Positions 1 to 12,144 of a DNA stretch of 64,000 nucleotides are shown here, one piece after another. Below the pieces are notes generated by a model, which had not been told where the DNA came from, did no database searches, and saw nothing but the letters and a program-made list of their open reading frames with translations. Each line of letters starts with the position of its first letter. The stretch's first letter is position 1. The stretch is from Gibbula magus (Eukaryota; Mollusca; Gastropoda; Trochida; Trochidae), in assembly GCA_936450465.1 (NCBI GenBank), contig OW388291.1:39024873-39088872 (forward strand), read 5' to 3'. A program made the position numbers and the translations under genes.

Positions 1-584
1 CATCCATTATTTTGTTTTCATTTAATATGTATCGTATTCTTGTAAACCTTTCCATTCTTCAATGAGTTTGGCTTGGTTGATTATAGTATTCTCAATCTGT
101 ACAATTCATCCATAGAAATGGTCAACAGTAATTCAGGAATGTTTGATAAATAACAAGACAAGATGAAACACATGCGCATTAACTGATTCACGTCTTGATT
201 GAACACATTCCTTGATACATGAATGTAGAAACATGAATGGAAGAACATGATCAAAGAAACGGCGTTATGCTGACTTCAAAGAATAGCTATCAGAGCTGTT
301 ACATTTATGTAGGAGAAGGATTACCGAAATGGTCCACCTTTTACATAATTAATTGCTTTCAAAATCATTAAAGGAACAGTTTTCAAGACAAAGAGCTTTG
401 TGAGTTAGATTATCAAAGTTTCTTCAATCGAAATATTTCTTCATATTGAAACTCAAAAGAAGAAGAAACATTATAATAATTAACGATTTGTAATAAAACT
501 TCAACTGTAAATCATTTTCAAAACATCATTATAAGAACATAACTAGTCTTATGATGTTTGTCCTTGTATAATGATATATGTAAT
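1..584. other. AT-rich non-coding flank
   Basis: No long reading frame, tRNA-like sequence or clear repeat structure is visible here. The stretch ends at the outer arm of a long palindrome. Confidence 0.5.
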
Positions 585-724
585 AGATAGAGGACGAGTA
601 GCAGTACATTATCGGGATATAAATGTACGGGTTTGAGAGGGTTGGGCGAGGCGTCAGCCGAGCCTAACCCTCTCAAACCCGTACATTTATATCCCGATAA
701 TGTACTGCTGCGAGTTCTCTATCT
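585..724. repeat. Long imperfect palindrome with GC-rich centre
   Basis: The left arm (585 to about 650) is repeated as its reverse complement in the right arm (about 660-724), with only a few mismatches near the outer ends. Each arm contains CGGGATATAAATGTAC, and the centre reads GCGAGGCGTCAGCCGAGC. Transcribed, it would form a hairpin of roughly 60 bp; as DNA it could extrude a cruciform. It lies about 140 bases upstream of a promoter-like cluster. A foldback or MITE-type element is the simplest explanation; no target duplication is obvious. Confidence 0.9.
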
Positions 725-860
725 ATCTTAGAGCACAGTCAAATGCTTGAGTCGTCAAGAAAATGTCTTAAAATGAATATATTTCAAATGAATTTTCAAC
801 AAATTTGGGAAACATTCTCTCGAACACAACATGAAAAACATTGACATTTCTCATTTTCAT

Positions 861-956
861 ATGCAAATGTTAGGGACATTGACGTCATCATCATCACTGT
901 GAGCACTGAATTTCTTAAATTGTCCGAGGTGCATGAGGCGTATATTTTATATAAAG
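861..956 (+). promoter_or_regulatory. Candidate promoter: octamer, CRE, TATA box
   Basis: ATGCAAAT (861-868) is a perfect octamer, TGACGTCA (880-887) is a perfect CRE palindrome, and TATATAAAG (948-956) is a strong TATA box. They are ordered and spaced as in an animal core promoter, with transcription expected to start near 980. An ATG follows at 1103 and a consensus splice donor at 1155. The motifs are seen; promoter function is inferred. Confidence 0.5.
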
Positions 957-1102
957 CGTACGAGTCGTGCTACAGCATAAGCGTCCTGCTTGAATCACGA
1001 GCATGCATGATTTAAGCACGTTTTTATTCAGCAACATTGAGCAGTAATACATTTCATTGCCTATAAAGACTGGGTGGTTTTTCGAATGAATCAGTTCACA
1101 TA

Positions 1103-1515
1103 ATGGCTTCATCACGGACAGTCCAAGGACAAGTACACTATTCATTCAGGAAAGGTAATTTTACTTTTTTACTCCTTACTTTTTAAAGTGTATATTTTTT
1201 AAATTCAATGTAAATTACATTAAATTGGTTTATTTAATAAAAGTTATGGTCTTTTGTATTTCAAATATTTGTGTTTGTTTGTTGAGCTGTATTTATCAAT
1301 ATGCGAGTTGTAATATCTATTGTTGCATATGTTATTGTGCATCCCGTCTTTATTGCATATTAATTATTTCAGGTTACTGGAGCAACGAAATTATACTCGA
1401 ACTGTCTATGGGAAAGAATGTAACGTCGTACTGGACATCGCTCGGACGCTGTGTGACGATACAGGGGTTTCATTGAGACGACAATGCAGCCTCCATCCTC
1501 TAACACCCCAAGATG
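1103..1515 (+). CDS. Candidate host gene, exons 1 and 2 (uncertain frame)
   Basis: Exon 1 would run from ATG at 1103 to 1154, before a GTAATT donor. Exon 2 would run from 1373, after a TTATTTCAG acceptor, to 1515, before a GTAC donor. In the ATG frame this gives about 51 residues beginning MASSRTVQGQVHYSFRK and ending at TGA 1474-1476. Two other frames of exon 2 are also open to its end. One continues into 17009-17106; another starts at ATG 1484 and would continue into a Cys-containing basic tail. I do not recognise the product. The support is upstream promoter motifs, paired splice signals and a downstream polyA signal. It could be a non-coding transcript or a chance alignment of signals. 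Confidence 0.35.
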
Positions 1516-1557
1516 GTACTTTTATATCACTTTCTTCTCATTTTTTATGTCGTTCTA

Positions 1558-1580
1558 TATAATAATAATAATAATAATAA
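1558..1580 (+). repeat. (TAA)n microsatellite at left edge of array
   Basis: About seven AAT/TAA repeats lie directly before the first unit. The same trinucleotide separates units and forms the tail of the LINE at the right edge, so it is probably the landing site of the array elements. Confidence 0.85.
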
Positions 1581-4383
1581 CTAGGATTGACGCGTCAATA
1601 CTTAGGTCTTCAAGACTTCTGCTTGACCTTGAACTCCATGCTGGACTCTCGGTTATTCACCAGTTTTTCTGCTTTAAAACGAGCTATCAAACATGTTTCT
1701 ATCTTCAATAGTTATTTTACAAAAATTCTCCAAAGAAAGTACCCCTCTGAAAATGGAAAATCACATAGTAATGGACCCCTACATGATCTTTCTCACGATT
1801 ACGACAAAATGGTTAATATTTTCATACTAAGGTGTTACATAGAAAATGTTGTGCTTCAATTTCCACATAAGTAGATGTCATCATTATCTAGATTACATGC
1901 ATAGTTAATGCGTTACCTTCCTATGAATATTCAAGAAAATACTCAAAAATGCTAATTTTCGGACCCCTAGACAACATTTCCTATTTTTGAAGCTTAACTA
2001 TCAACTTTTTTATGAAACGCTTCAACATAAAAGTTATTGGACGTGAAATTATGCATGCGTAGATGTCAATAAAGTTGCATTTGCATAATTAGTTAAGCAG
2101 TAATGAACCTTTGAAGATGGATAGAAATTGCAATTTTCGAAAAATGACAATGTTCTATGACAAGTCACACATAAACTATGACAGATACATGCTTAAAAAA
2201 TATTATCCTTAATACATGATGTTTAAACTTCAACATGAGCTCTTAAACATGTTCTTATCTATTATTGTTTACGATAGAAAATTCTCTAAAGACTATACCC
2301 CTCGAAATTCGTCAAAATCACGAAATTTCAAATTTCTGCGGAAAAGCGCAAATTGTGCCCAAGGTATCAACTTTTATATGATAATGATATGTTATGGAAT
2401 TGTGAAACTTGTTATAACAAATAGAGAGCAATAATTAAGTTTGATATAACTTCATTTCTAACAGAGTTATGTCTCTTTGAAAGTGAGCCGTAAAAATAAG
2501 TTTTTTTAAAAGTTCAAATTTCAAATTACTGTAGCTCGTTAACTCCAAAGAAGGTACCCCTCTGAAAATGGAACAATCACACATTAATGGACCCCTACAT
2601 TACATTTCTCATGATTAAGAAAAAACGGTTAATATTTTCATACTAAGGTAGAACATAGATAATGTTGTGCTTTGATTTCCACATAAGTAGATGTCATCAT
2701 TATCTAGATTACATGCATAGTTAATGCGTTACCTTCCTATGAATATTCAAGAAAATACTCAAAAATGCTAATTTTCGGACCCCTAGACAACATTTCCTAT
2801 TTTTGAAGCTTAACTATCAACTTTTTTATGAAAGGCTTCAACATAAAAGTTATTGGACGTGAAATTATGCATGCGTAGATGTCAATAAAGTTGCATTTGC
2901 ATAATTAGTTAAGCAGTAATGAACCTTTGAAGATGGATAAAAATTGCAATTTTCGAAAAATGACAATGTTCTATGACAAGTCACACATAAACTATGACAG
3001 ATACATGCTTAAAAAATATAATCCTTAATACATGATGTTTAAACTTCAACATGAGCTCTTAAACATGTTCTTATCTATTATTGTTTACGATAGAAAATTC
3101 TCTAAAGACTATACCCCTCGAAATTCGTCAAAATCACGAAATTTCAAATTTCTGCGGAAAAGCGCAAATTGTGCCCAAGGTATCAACTTTTATATGATAA
3201 TGATATGTTATGGAATTGTTAAACTTGTTATAACAAATAGAGAGCAATAATTAAGTTTGATATAACTTCATTTCTAACAGAGTTATGTCTCTTTGAAAGT
3301 GAGCCGTAAAAATAAGTTTTTTTAAAAGTTCAAATTTCAAATTACTGTAGCTCGTTAACCGTTGAAAATAGAGCAAGGGTTGGGGGGATTACTTTTTGCA
3401 GCGTTCTTTTAGCTTTCGAATGAGCTACTGCACGATGTTGTATGTATTGCCCTGATTTAGAAGAAGATTTTTGAAGACGCGTACCCTCAAAACCGCGAAA
3501 GTGCACCAAATTTTCAGTTTTTTCGAAATAGCAAAAAATCTATCATTACGGCCGAAAACCGCTATAGGCCTAATCGATGGGGAATGTTGTTGTCCACATT
3601 TTGGTGAAAGTTTTGTGAAATTATCTTGCTAAGTTTTCGAGCTATTGGGGTTTGAAGTTTCAACTTCAAGGGGAGATAACTCAAGAAAGAAGTCGAAAAT
3701 CAAAAAAGTAAAAAAATGGCCCCTAAGTTTGGTTACAAGCTACCTTTCCTGAAAATTTCATGCAAATCGGCCCAGCCGTTACTGAGAAAACTGCTGAACA
3801 AAATCTGGTACAAAGAATAATAATAATAAAATAATCAGGATAATAACAATACGTCTTCGAGACATACGTCAAGTTTTTTTAAAAGTTCAAATTTCAAATT
3901 ACTGTAGCTCGTTAACCGTTGAAAATAGAGCAAGGGTTGGGGGGATTACTTTTTGCAGCGTTCTTTTAGCTTTCGAATGAGCTACTGCACGATGTTGTAT
4001 GTATTGCCCTGATTTAGAAGAAGATTTTTGAAGACGCGTACCCTCAAAACCGCGAAAGTGCACCAAATTTTCAGTTTTTTCGAAATAGCAAAAAATCTAT
4101 CATTACGGCCGAAAACCGCTATAGGCCTAATCGATGGGGAATGTTGTTGTCCACATTTTGGTGAAAGTTTTGTGAAATTATCTTGCTAAGTTTTCGAGCT
4201 ATTGGGGTTTGAAGTTTCAACTTCAAGGGGAGATAACTCAAGAAAGAAGTCGAAAATCAAAAAAGTAAAAAAATGGCCCCTAAGTTTGGTTACAAGCTAC
4301 CTTTCCTGAAAATTTCATGCAAATCGGCCCAGCCGTTACTGAGAAAACTGCTGAACAAAATCTGGTACAAAGAATAATAATAA
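1581..4383 (+). mobile_element. Family A unit 1, expanded by two internal duplications
   Basis: The unit starts with the family A terminus. It contains a nearly identical tandem duplication of about 815 bp (1728-2542 and 2543-3358), then a duplication with an offset of 554 bp (starting near 3315 and 3869). The first copy of the second duplication ends inside a terminal hairpin (about 3835-3866) before jumping back. High identity between copies suggests the duplications are recent. Confidence 0.8.
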
Positions 4384-5799
4384 CTAGGATTGACGCGTCA
4401 ATACTTAGGTCTTCAAGACTTCTGCTTGACCTTGAACTCCATGCTGGACTTTCGGTTATTCACCAGTTTTTCTGCTTTAAAACGAGCTATCAAACAAGTC
4501 TCTATCTTCAATAGTTATTTTACAAAAATTCTCCAAAGAAGGTACCCCTCTGAAAATGGAAAAAAACATTGTAATGGACCCCTACATGATCTTTCTCACA
4601 ATTAAGACAAACTTGTTAATATTTTCATACTAAGGTGTTACATAGAAAATGTTGTGCTTAAATTTCCACTTCAGGAGATGTTATCATCATTTGGATTGTA
4701 TACATTAGTAATGTGTTATGTTATTCTGAATGTTAAAGAAAATACTAAAAAATGCTTAAATTTGGACCCCTAGACATCACTAGCGATGTTCGAGGCTTAA
4801 CTATCCACTTTTTGATGAAAGCGGTCAACATAAAAGTTGTTCTTCTTGAATTTGTGCATACGTGGGTGTATGTAAAATTTCAATAGCGTAAGAATTAAAA
4901 CAGTTATGAACCTTTGAACTTCGTTGAAAATGGCGTTTTTTTTTAAAATGACAAGCTTCTATGACTTGTCACCAAAACACCAAGACAGATTTGAGCTTGA
5001 AAAATATTGTACTTAATAAATGACGTTTCTACATTACCATGATCTATTTAAAGACTTCCTATCTCCATTGGTTCATAATCAATAATTCCCCAAAGGATAT
5101 ACCCCTCGAAAATGCAAAAAATTACAACATTTTACTTTTTTGGGAATATCTCCAATTTATGCCGAAACTATCAACTTTTATATGATATTGATGTATTATG
5201 GACTTGTGCAGCTCTTTATTAGAAAGAGATGGCTATCAATAACTTTGACATAAGTCAATTAATTACAGAGTTATGGCCCCTTGAAATTGCAACCGAAAAA
5301 CGCCCTTTTTAAAAAGGACCATATTCAAGGGCAGATTACTCGAATTCAAGGCCGAAATTCAAAATTCTTTTTGCAAATTATATTCTACGTTGTCTTGGCT
5401 TTCGAATGAGCTATCACACATATCTGTATGTATTGCCGTGATTTAGAAGAAGATTTTTGAAGACGCGTACCCTCAAACCCGCGAAAGTGCACAAAATTTT
5501 CAGTTTTTTCAATATAGCGAAAAATCTATTATTACGGCCGAAAACCGCTATGGGCCTAATCGATGAGGAATATTGTTGCCCACATTTTGGTGAAAGTTTT
5601 ATGAAAATATCTTAATTAGTTTTCGAGCTATTGAGGTTTGAAGTTTTGACTTCAAGGGGAGATAACTCGCGACAGAAGTCGAAAATCAAAAATCGTGACC
5701 GAGTTTAGGTCACAGGCTATAATCCCTGAAAATTTCAAGAAGATCGGTTCAGCCGTTTTGGCTGTACACCGCGCACAAGAAAAGTACAAATAATAATAA
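4384..5799 (+). mobile_element. Family A unit 2
   Basis: This unit of about 1.4 kb begins with the canonical family A terminus and has no internal duplication. It lacks the 3' hairpin and joins the next unit through AATAATAATAA. Motifs ACAGAGTTATGGCCCCTTGA (about 5262) and AAGGGGAGATAACTC (about 5654) lie in inverted orientation about 390 bp apart, as in other units. Confidence 0.8.
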
Positions 5800-7861
5800 C
5801 TAGGATTGACGCGTCAATACTTAGGTCTTCAAGACTTCTGCTTGACCTAGAACTCCATGATGGACTCTCGGTTATTCATCAGATTCTCTGCTTTAAAATG
5901 AGCTATCAAACATGTCTCTATCTTCAGTAGTTTTTTTAAAAAAAATTCTCCAAAGAAGGTACCCCTCTGAAAATTGAAAAATCACATATTAATGGACCCC
6001 TACATTACATTTCTCACGATTAAGACAAAATGGTTACTATTTCCATACCTAGGTGTAACATAGAAAATGTTGTGCTTTAATTTCCACTTAAAAAGATGTA
6101 ATCATCATTTAGATTGTATACATAATTAATGCGTTATGCCATATGAATATTCAAGAAAATACTCAAAAATGCTTAAATATGGACCCCTAGACATCGCTTG
6201 CGATGTTCGAGCCTTAACTATCAACTTTTTGATGAAAGCGGTCAACATAAAAGTTGTTCTTCTTGAAATTGTGCACACGGAGGTGTATGTAAAATTTCAA
6301 TAGCATAAGAAGTGAAGCAGTTATGAACCTTTCAACTTTGTTGAAAATGGCGATTTTTTAAAAATGACAAACTTATATGACTTGTCAAAGAAAAACTAAG
6401 CCAGATTTGAGCTTGAAAAATATTGTCCTTAATAAATGACGTTTCTACATCACCATGATTTATTTAAAGTCTTCCTATCTCCATTGGTTCATAACCAATA
6501 ATTCTCCCAAGGATATACCCCTCGAAAATGCTCAAAATCACAACATTTTACTTTTTTGGGAATATCTCAAATTTATGCCGAAACTATTAACTTTTATATG
6601 ATATTGATGTATTATGGAACTGTGCAGCTCTTTATTAGAAAGATATGGCTACCAATTACTTTGACATAAATCAATTAGTTACAGAGTTATGCCCCTTTGA
6701 AATTGCAGCCAAAAAACGCCCTTTCTAAAAAGGACCATATTCAAGGGCAGATTACTCGAATTCTAGGCCGAAATTCAAAATTCTGTTAGCAAATTATATT
6801 CTACGTTGTCTTGGCTTTCAGATGAGCTATCAAACATATCTGTATGTGTTGCCTTTAGTGAGGAGAAGAAGTTTGAAGACGCGTACCCTCAAAACCGCGA
6901 AAATGCACGAAATTTTCACTTTTTTCGAAATAGCAAAAAATCTATTATTACGGCCGAAAACCGCTATAGGCCTAATCGATGGGGAATGTTGTTGCCCACA
7001 TTTTGGTGAAAGTTTTGTGAAATTATCTTGCTTAGTTTTCGTGCTATTGAGGTTTGAAGTTTCAACTTCAAGGGGAGATAACTCAAGAACCAGTTCGAAA
7101 TTCAAAATTCTGTTAGCAAATTATATTCTACGTTGTCTTGGCTTTCAGATGAGCTATCAAACATATCTGTATGTGTTGCCTTTAGTGAGGAGAAGAAGTT
7201 TGAAGACGCGTACCCTCAAAACCGCGAAAATGCACGAAATTTTCACTTTTTTCGAAATAGCAAAAAATCTATTATTACGGCCGAAAACCGCTATAGGCCT
7301 AATCGATGGGGAATGTTGTTGCCCACATTTTGGTGAAAGTTTTGTGAAATTATCTTGCTTAGTTTTCGTGCTATTGAGGTTTGAAGTTTCAACTTCAAGG
7401 GGAGATAACTCAAGAACCAGTTCGAAATTCAAAATTCTGTTAGCAAATTATATTCTACGTTGTCTTGGCTTTCAGATGAGCTATCAAACATATCTGTATG
7501 TGTTGCCTTTAGTGAGGAGAAGAAGTTTGAAGAAAGTTTTGTGAAATTATCTTGCTTAGTTTTCGAGCTATTGAGGTTTGAAGTTTCAACTTCAAGGGGA
7601 GATAACTCAAGAAAGAAGTCGAAAATCAAAAAAGTAAAAAAGTGTCCTCTAAGTTTGGTTACAGGTTACCTTTCCTGAAAATTTCATGCAAATCGACCCA
7701 GCCGTTACTGAGAAATCTGCTGAACAAAATTTGGTACAAAGAATAATAATAAAATAATCAGGATAATAACAATACGTCTTCGAGACATACGTCTTGAAGA
7801 CCTAATAAAATAATCAGGATAATAACAATACGTCTTCGAGACATACGTCTTGAAGACCTAA
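5800..7861 (+). mobile_element. Family A unit 3 with a 327-bp tandem expansion
   Basis: A 327-bp block starting near 6780 is repeated in tandem, with corresponding points at 6806, 7133 and 7460. The third copy is cut short. The first two copies appear identical, which creates a spurious 240-residue reading frame. The unit ends in two tandem copies of the 61-bp terminal hairpin segment (about 7742-7861). Confidence 0.85.
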
Positions 7862-10599
7862 CTAGGATTGACGCGTCAATACTTAGGTCTTCAAGACTTC
7901 TGCTTGACCTTGAACTCCATGTTGGACTCAGGGTTATTCGTCTGTTTCTCCGCTTTAAAATGAGCTATCAAACATGTCTCTATCTTCAGTAGTTTTTTTA
8001 CAAAAATTCTCCAAAGAAGGTACCCCTCTGAAAACGGAAAAATCACATATTAATGGACCCCTACATTACATTTCTCACGATTAAGACAAAATGGTTAATA
8101 TTTCCATACTAAGGTGCAACATAGAAAATGTTGTGCTTTAATTTCCACTTAAGAAGATGTAATCATCATTTAGATTGCATACATAATTAATGCGTTATGC
8201 TGTTCTGAACATTAAAGAAAATACTCAAAAATGCTTAAATTTGGACCCCTAGACATCACTTGCGATGTTCGAGGCTTAACTATCAACTTTTTGATGAAAG
8301 CGGTCAACATAAAAGTTGTTCTTCTTGAATTTGTGCATACGTAGGTGTATGTAAAATTGCAATAGCATAAGATTTGAAACAGTTAGGAAAATGGCGATTT
8401 TTTAAAAATGACAAACTTCTATGACTTGTCACAAAAAAACCAAGACAGATTTGAGCTTGAAAAATATTGTCCTTAATAAATGACGTTTCTACATCACCAT
8501 GATCTATTTAAAGTCTTCCTATCTCCATTGGTTCATAATCAATAATTCTCCAAAGAATATACCCCTTGAAAATGCTCAAAATCACAAAATTTTACTTTTT
8601 TGAGAATATGTCCAAATTGTGTCGAAACTATCAACTTTTATATGACCTTGATGTATTATGGACTTGTTTAGCTCCTTATAAGAAAGAGAAGGCTATCAAT
8701 AACTTTGACATAAGTCAATTAGTTACAGAGTTATGCCCCTTTGAAATTGCAGATGAAAAACGCCCTTTTTAAAAAGGACCATATTCAAGGGCAGATTACT
8801 CGAATTCTAGGCCGAAATTCAAAATTCTGTGAGCAAATTATATTCTACGTTGTCTTGGCTTTCGAATGAGCTATCACACATATCTGTATGTATTGCCGTG
8901 ATTTAGAAGAAGATTTTTGAAGACGCGTACCCTCAAACCTGCGAAAGTGCACCAAATTTTCAGTTTTTTCGAAATAGCAAAAAATCTATCATTACGGCCG
9001 AAAATCGCTATAGGCCCAATCGATGGGGAATGTTGTTGCTCACATTTTGGTGAAAGTTTTTTGAAAATATCTTGGTAAGTTTTCGAGCTATTGAGGTTTG
9101 AAGTTTCAACTTCAAGGGGAGATAACTCAAGAAAGAAGTCGAAAATCAAAAAAGTAAAAAAATGACCCCTAAGTTTGGTTACAAGCTACCTTTCCTGAAA
9201 ATTTCATGCAAATCGACCCAGCCGTTACTGAGAAATCTGCTGAACAAAATTTGGTACAAAGAATAATAATAAAAATATAGTCACAAGTGACGATAAAAGG
9301 ATTCAGCGCATATTTGATTGATTTCCTAATAAGTAAATCATATCAGCAGTCATTACTGAAAGTTACACGAAGATCTGTAAAAGCATTCAGCTACAGCAGC
9401 CTCTACCTGTCCATCATGTGAAACGAAAGTAGGATTTACCCCCTTTGTTTACAGTACAAAATGAAAGTCGCAATTGATCAAAAGAAAATGCTTATAGCTC
9501 ATTAGTTATGTTAATTATCAAACTGATTAAGCTTTCTGCATTTAGAGTAATCATTTCCCATTCTGGCAATGTATTAAACAGCGTACTATGATTTTGCATT
9601 GTTGAGTTATGAGGAAACAAAGACACACTACAAATGTGACCATTGTCAATTTAGAAAGAAGGTAGAAACTGTCCGACATAAAATACCTGTGACTCATTGG
9701 TTATGAACACTATTGTACTAGTGTTAATGTCCGAAGGTAGGTTTAAGTTTTGTCTATCTGGTGAGATATTAAACAACATTCTACAAGTTATGGTTATTAA
9801 GTTATGAATTTACAAAAACTCACCAAAAACACAACATTTCATATTTTTAGAAACTTTAAGCTTAATTGTGGCCGGGAATGACTGTACGCGAGCGATTTTA
9901 TTATTTATTCATAAAGACTTAAGTCCAATCTGACTCTCCTGAAAAAATTATCAAAATCGACGGGTAGGTTTTTGAGTTATGTCCCCTTGAAGTTTGCGCT
10001 TTTTGAAAAATCACCAGATTTCAATTACATACTGTGCAAAAACTATTTCGAATTTGCAAAATCCGTGAGGTCATTTTTGTTAGCAAGATATCAGCTATAT
10101 TATGTTAAAATATGAGCTTTCTAATGCTTGTATCTTCAGAGGAGAAGATTGTCAAAGGTGCATTGGTTCGGGAAATTTTGAAAAGTGTCTAAAATCAAAA
10201 TGGCGGCAAAACCACGTGATCAACGAAATCGTCATGATTTACTTTTCTGCTCGCACTGTCAATGCGCATCTTTTACAAAAAGTTGCAAGTCTCTAGCTGC
10301 AATTTGAAAATTTTGCCAATGTTAAAAATCGGAACTTTGAATCGTACTGGACCTTTAACGTTTGTGCCGATTGGGCCCAAAAGTTTCGGCATAAAACTAG
10401 ACAGTAAGGGCTATGATCCTACAAAGTTTGGTTGCATTAGCTGCATTCCTTCTGGTAGAAGTGCTGCGGACAAAATCCGTGGAAGAATAATAATAATAAA
10501 ACACGCCAATAACAATAAGGATTCAGAACTTTAGTTCTGAATCCTTAATAATCAGGATAATAACAATACGTCTTCGAGACATACGTCTTGAAGACCTAA
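7862..10599 (+). mobile_element. Family A unit 4, interrupted by a family B element
   Basis: The body runs from 7862 to about 9274. It resumes at about 10547 with the AATCAGGATAATAACAATAC segment and terminal hairpin, ending near 10599. The intervening 1.27 kb is a different element inserted into the TAA-rich tract just before the 3' hairpin. Three degenerate paralogous segments can be seen inside the body, near 7957, 8500 and 8865, each with a GAGCTATC- or GATCTATT-type start followed by a pyrimidine-rich stretch. Confidence 0.8.
9275..10546 (+). mobile_element. Family B element nested in family A
   Basis: Near its left end is the short palindrome GTCACAAGTGAC, followed by AAGGATTCAG. Its right end is a perfect hairpin with 13-bp arms and a 4-base loop (10517-10546), whose 5' arm begins AAGGATTCAG. 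Sequence before the hairpin (AATAATAATAAAACACGCCA and AATAACAATA) parallels the family A end. The interior has AGTTATG motifs near 9606, 9796 and 9976, about 185 bp apart. No coding capacity was found. It has the same plan as family A with different terminal sequences. Confidence 0.75.
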
Positions 10600-12144
10600 C
10601 TAGGATTGCCACAGGCAATACTTAGGTCTTCAAGACTTCTGCTTGACCTAGAATTCCATGTTGGACTCTCGGTTATTCATCAGTTTCTCTGCTTTAATAT
10701 GAGCTATCAAACATGTCTCTATCTTTGGTAGTTATTTTACAAAAATTCTCCAAAGAAGGTACCCCTCTGAAAACGGAAAACTCACATATTAATGGACCCC
10801 TAAATTACATTTCTCATGATTAAGACAAAACGGTTAATATTTTCATACTAAGGTGTCACATAGAAAATGTTGTGCTTTAATTTTCACTTAAGAAGATGTA
10901 ATCATCATGTACATTGCATACATAATTAATACGTTATGCTGTTCTGAATATTCAAGAAAACACTCAAAAATGCTTAAATTTGGACCCCTAGACATCGCTT
11001 GCGATGTTCGAGGCTTAACTATCAACTTTTTGATGAAAGCTGTCAATATAAAATATGTTCTTCTTGAAATTGTGCATACGTAGGTGTATGTAAAATGTCA
11101 ATAGCATAAGAAGTTAAGCAGTTATGAACCTTTCAACTTTGTTTAAAATGGCGATTTCTGAAAAGTGGCAAACTTCTATGACTTGTCACATAAAATCTAT
11201 GACAGATACAAGCTTGAAAAATATTGTCCTTAATAAATGACGTTTCTGCTTCAACATGATCTATTTAAAGTCTTCCTGTCTTCATTGGTTCATAATCAAT
11301 AATTATCCAAAGGATATACTCTTCGAAAATGCTCAAAATCACAAAATTTTACTTTTTTTGGAATATGTCCAAATTGTGCCGAAACTATCAACTTTTATAT
11401 GATATTGATATATTATGGACATGTTTAGCTCTTTATTCGAAAGAGATGGCTATCAATAACTTTGACATAAGTCAATTAGTTACAGAGTTATGGCCCTTTG
11501 AAATTGCAACCGAAAAACGCCCTTTTTAAAAAGGACCATATTCAAGGGCAGATTACTCGAATTCTAGGCCGAAATTCAAAATTCTGTGAGCAAATTATAT
11601 TCTAAGTTGTCTTGGCTTTCGAATGAGCTATCACACATATCTGTATGTATTGCCGTGATTAAGAAGAAGAGTTTTGAAGACACGTACCCTCAAAACCGCG
11701 AAAGTGCACCAAATTTTCAGTTTTTTCGAAATAGAAAAAAATCTATTATTACGGCCGAAATCCTCACTAGGCCTAATCGATGGGGAATGTTGTTGCCCAC
11801 ATTTTGGTGAAAGTTTTTTGAAAATATCTTTGTAAGTCTCGAGCTATTGAGGTTTGAAGTTTCAACTTCAAGGGCAGATAACTCACAAAAGAAGTCGAAA
11901 ATCCAAAAATTCAGAAAATTACTTCTTAGTTTGGTTACAGGCTACCTTTCCTGAAAATTTCATGCAAATCGGCCCAGCCGTTACTGAGAAATCTGCGTGC
12001 ACAGAATTTGGTACAAAGAATAATAAAAAAAATAATCAGGATAATAACAATACGTCTTCGAGACATACGTCTTGAAGACCTAATAAAATAATCCGGATAA
12101 TAACAATACGTCTTCGAGACATACGTCTTGAAGACCTAATAAAA
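10600..12144 (+). mobile_element. Family A unit 5 with variant 5' hairpin
   Basis: The terminal palindrome reads ATTGCC-ACA-GGCAAT instead of ATTGAC-GC-GTCAAT, so the fifth stem pair changed from A:T to C:G on both sides. The unit ends with two tandem copies of the 61-bp terminal hairpin segment (about 12012-12140). Confidence 0.8.

Noticed and set aside
585..724. Rho-independent terminator
   Set aside because: The hairpin is far too long, there is no oligo-T tract, and the genome is eukaryotic.
2216..3250. Two identical 72-residue ORFs
   Set aside because: They are the two copies of the 815-bp duplication. The frame is not kept in other array units.
6822..7544. 240-residue open frame in the array
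   Set aside because: It is made of a 327-bp tandem repeat read through; the same DNA in other units is closed by stops, so it is a by-product of duplication.
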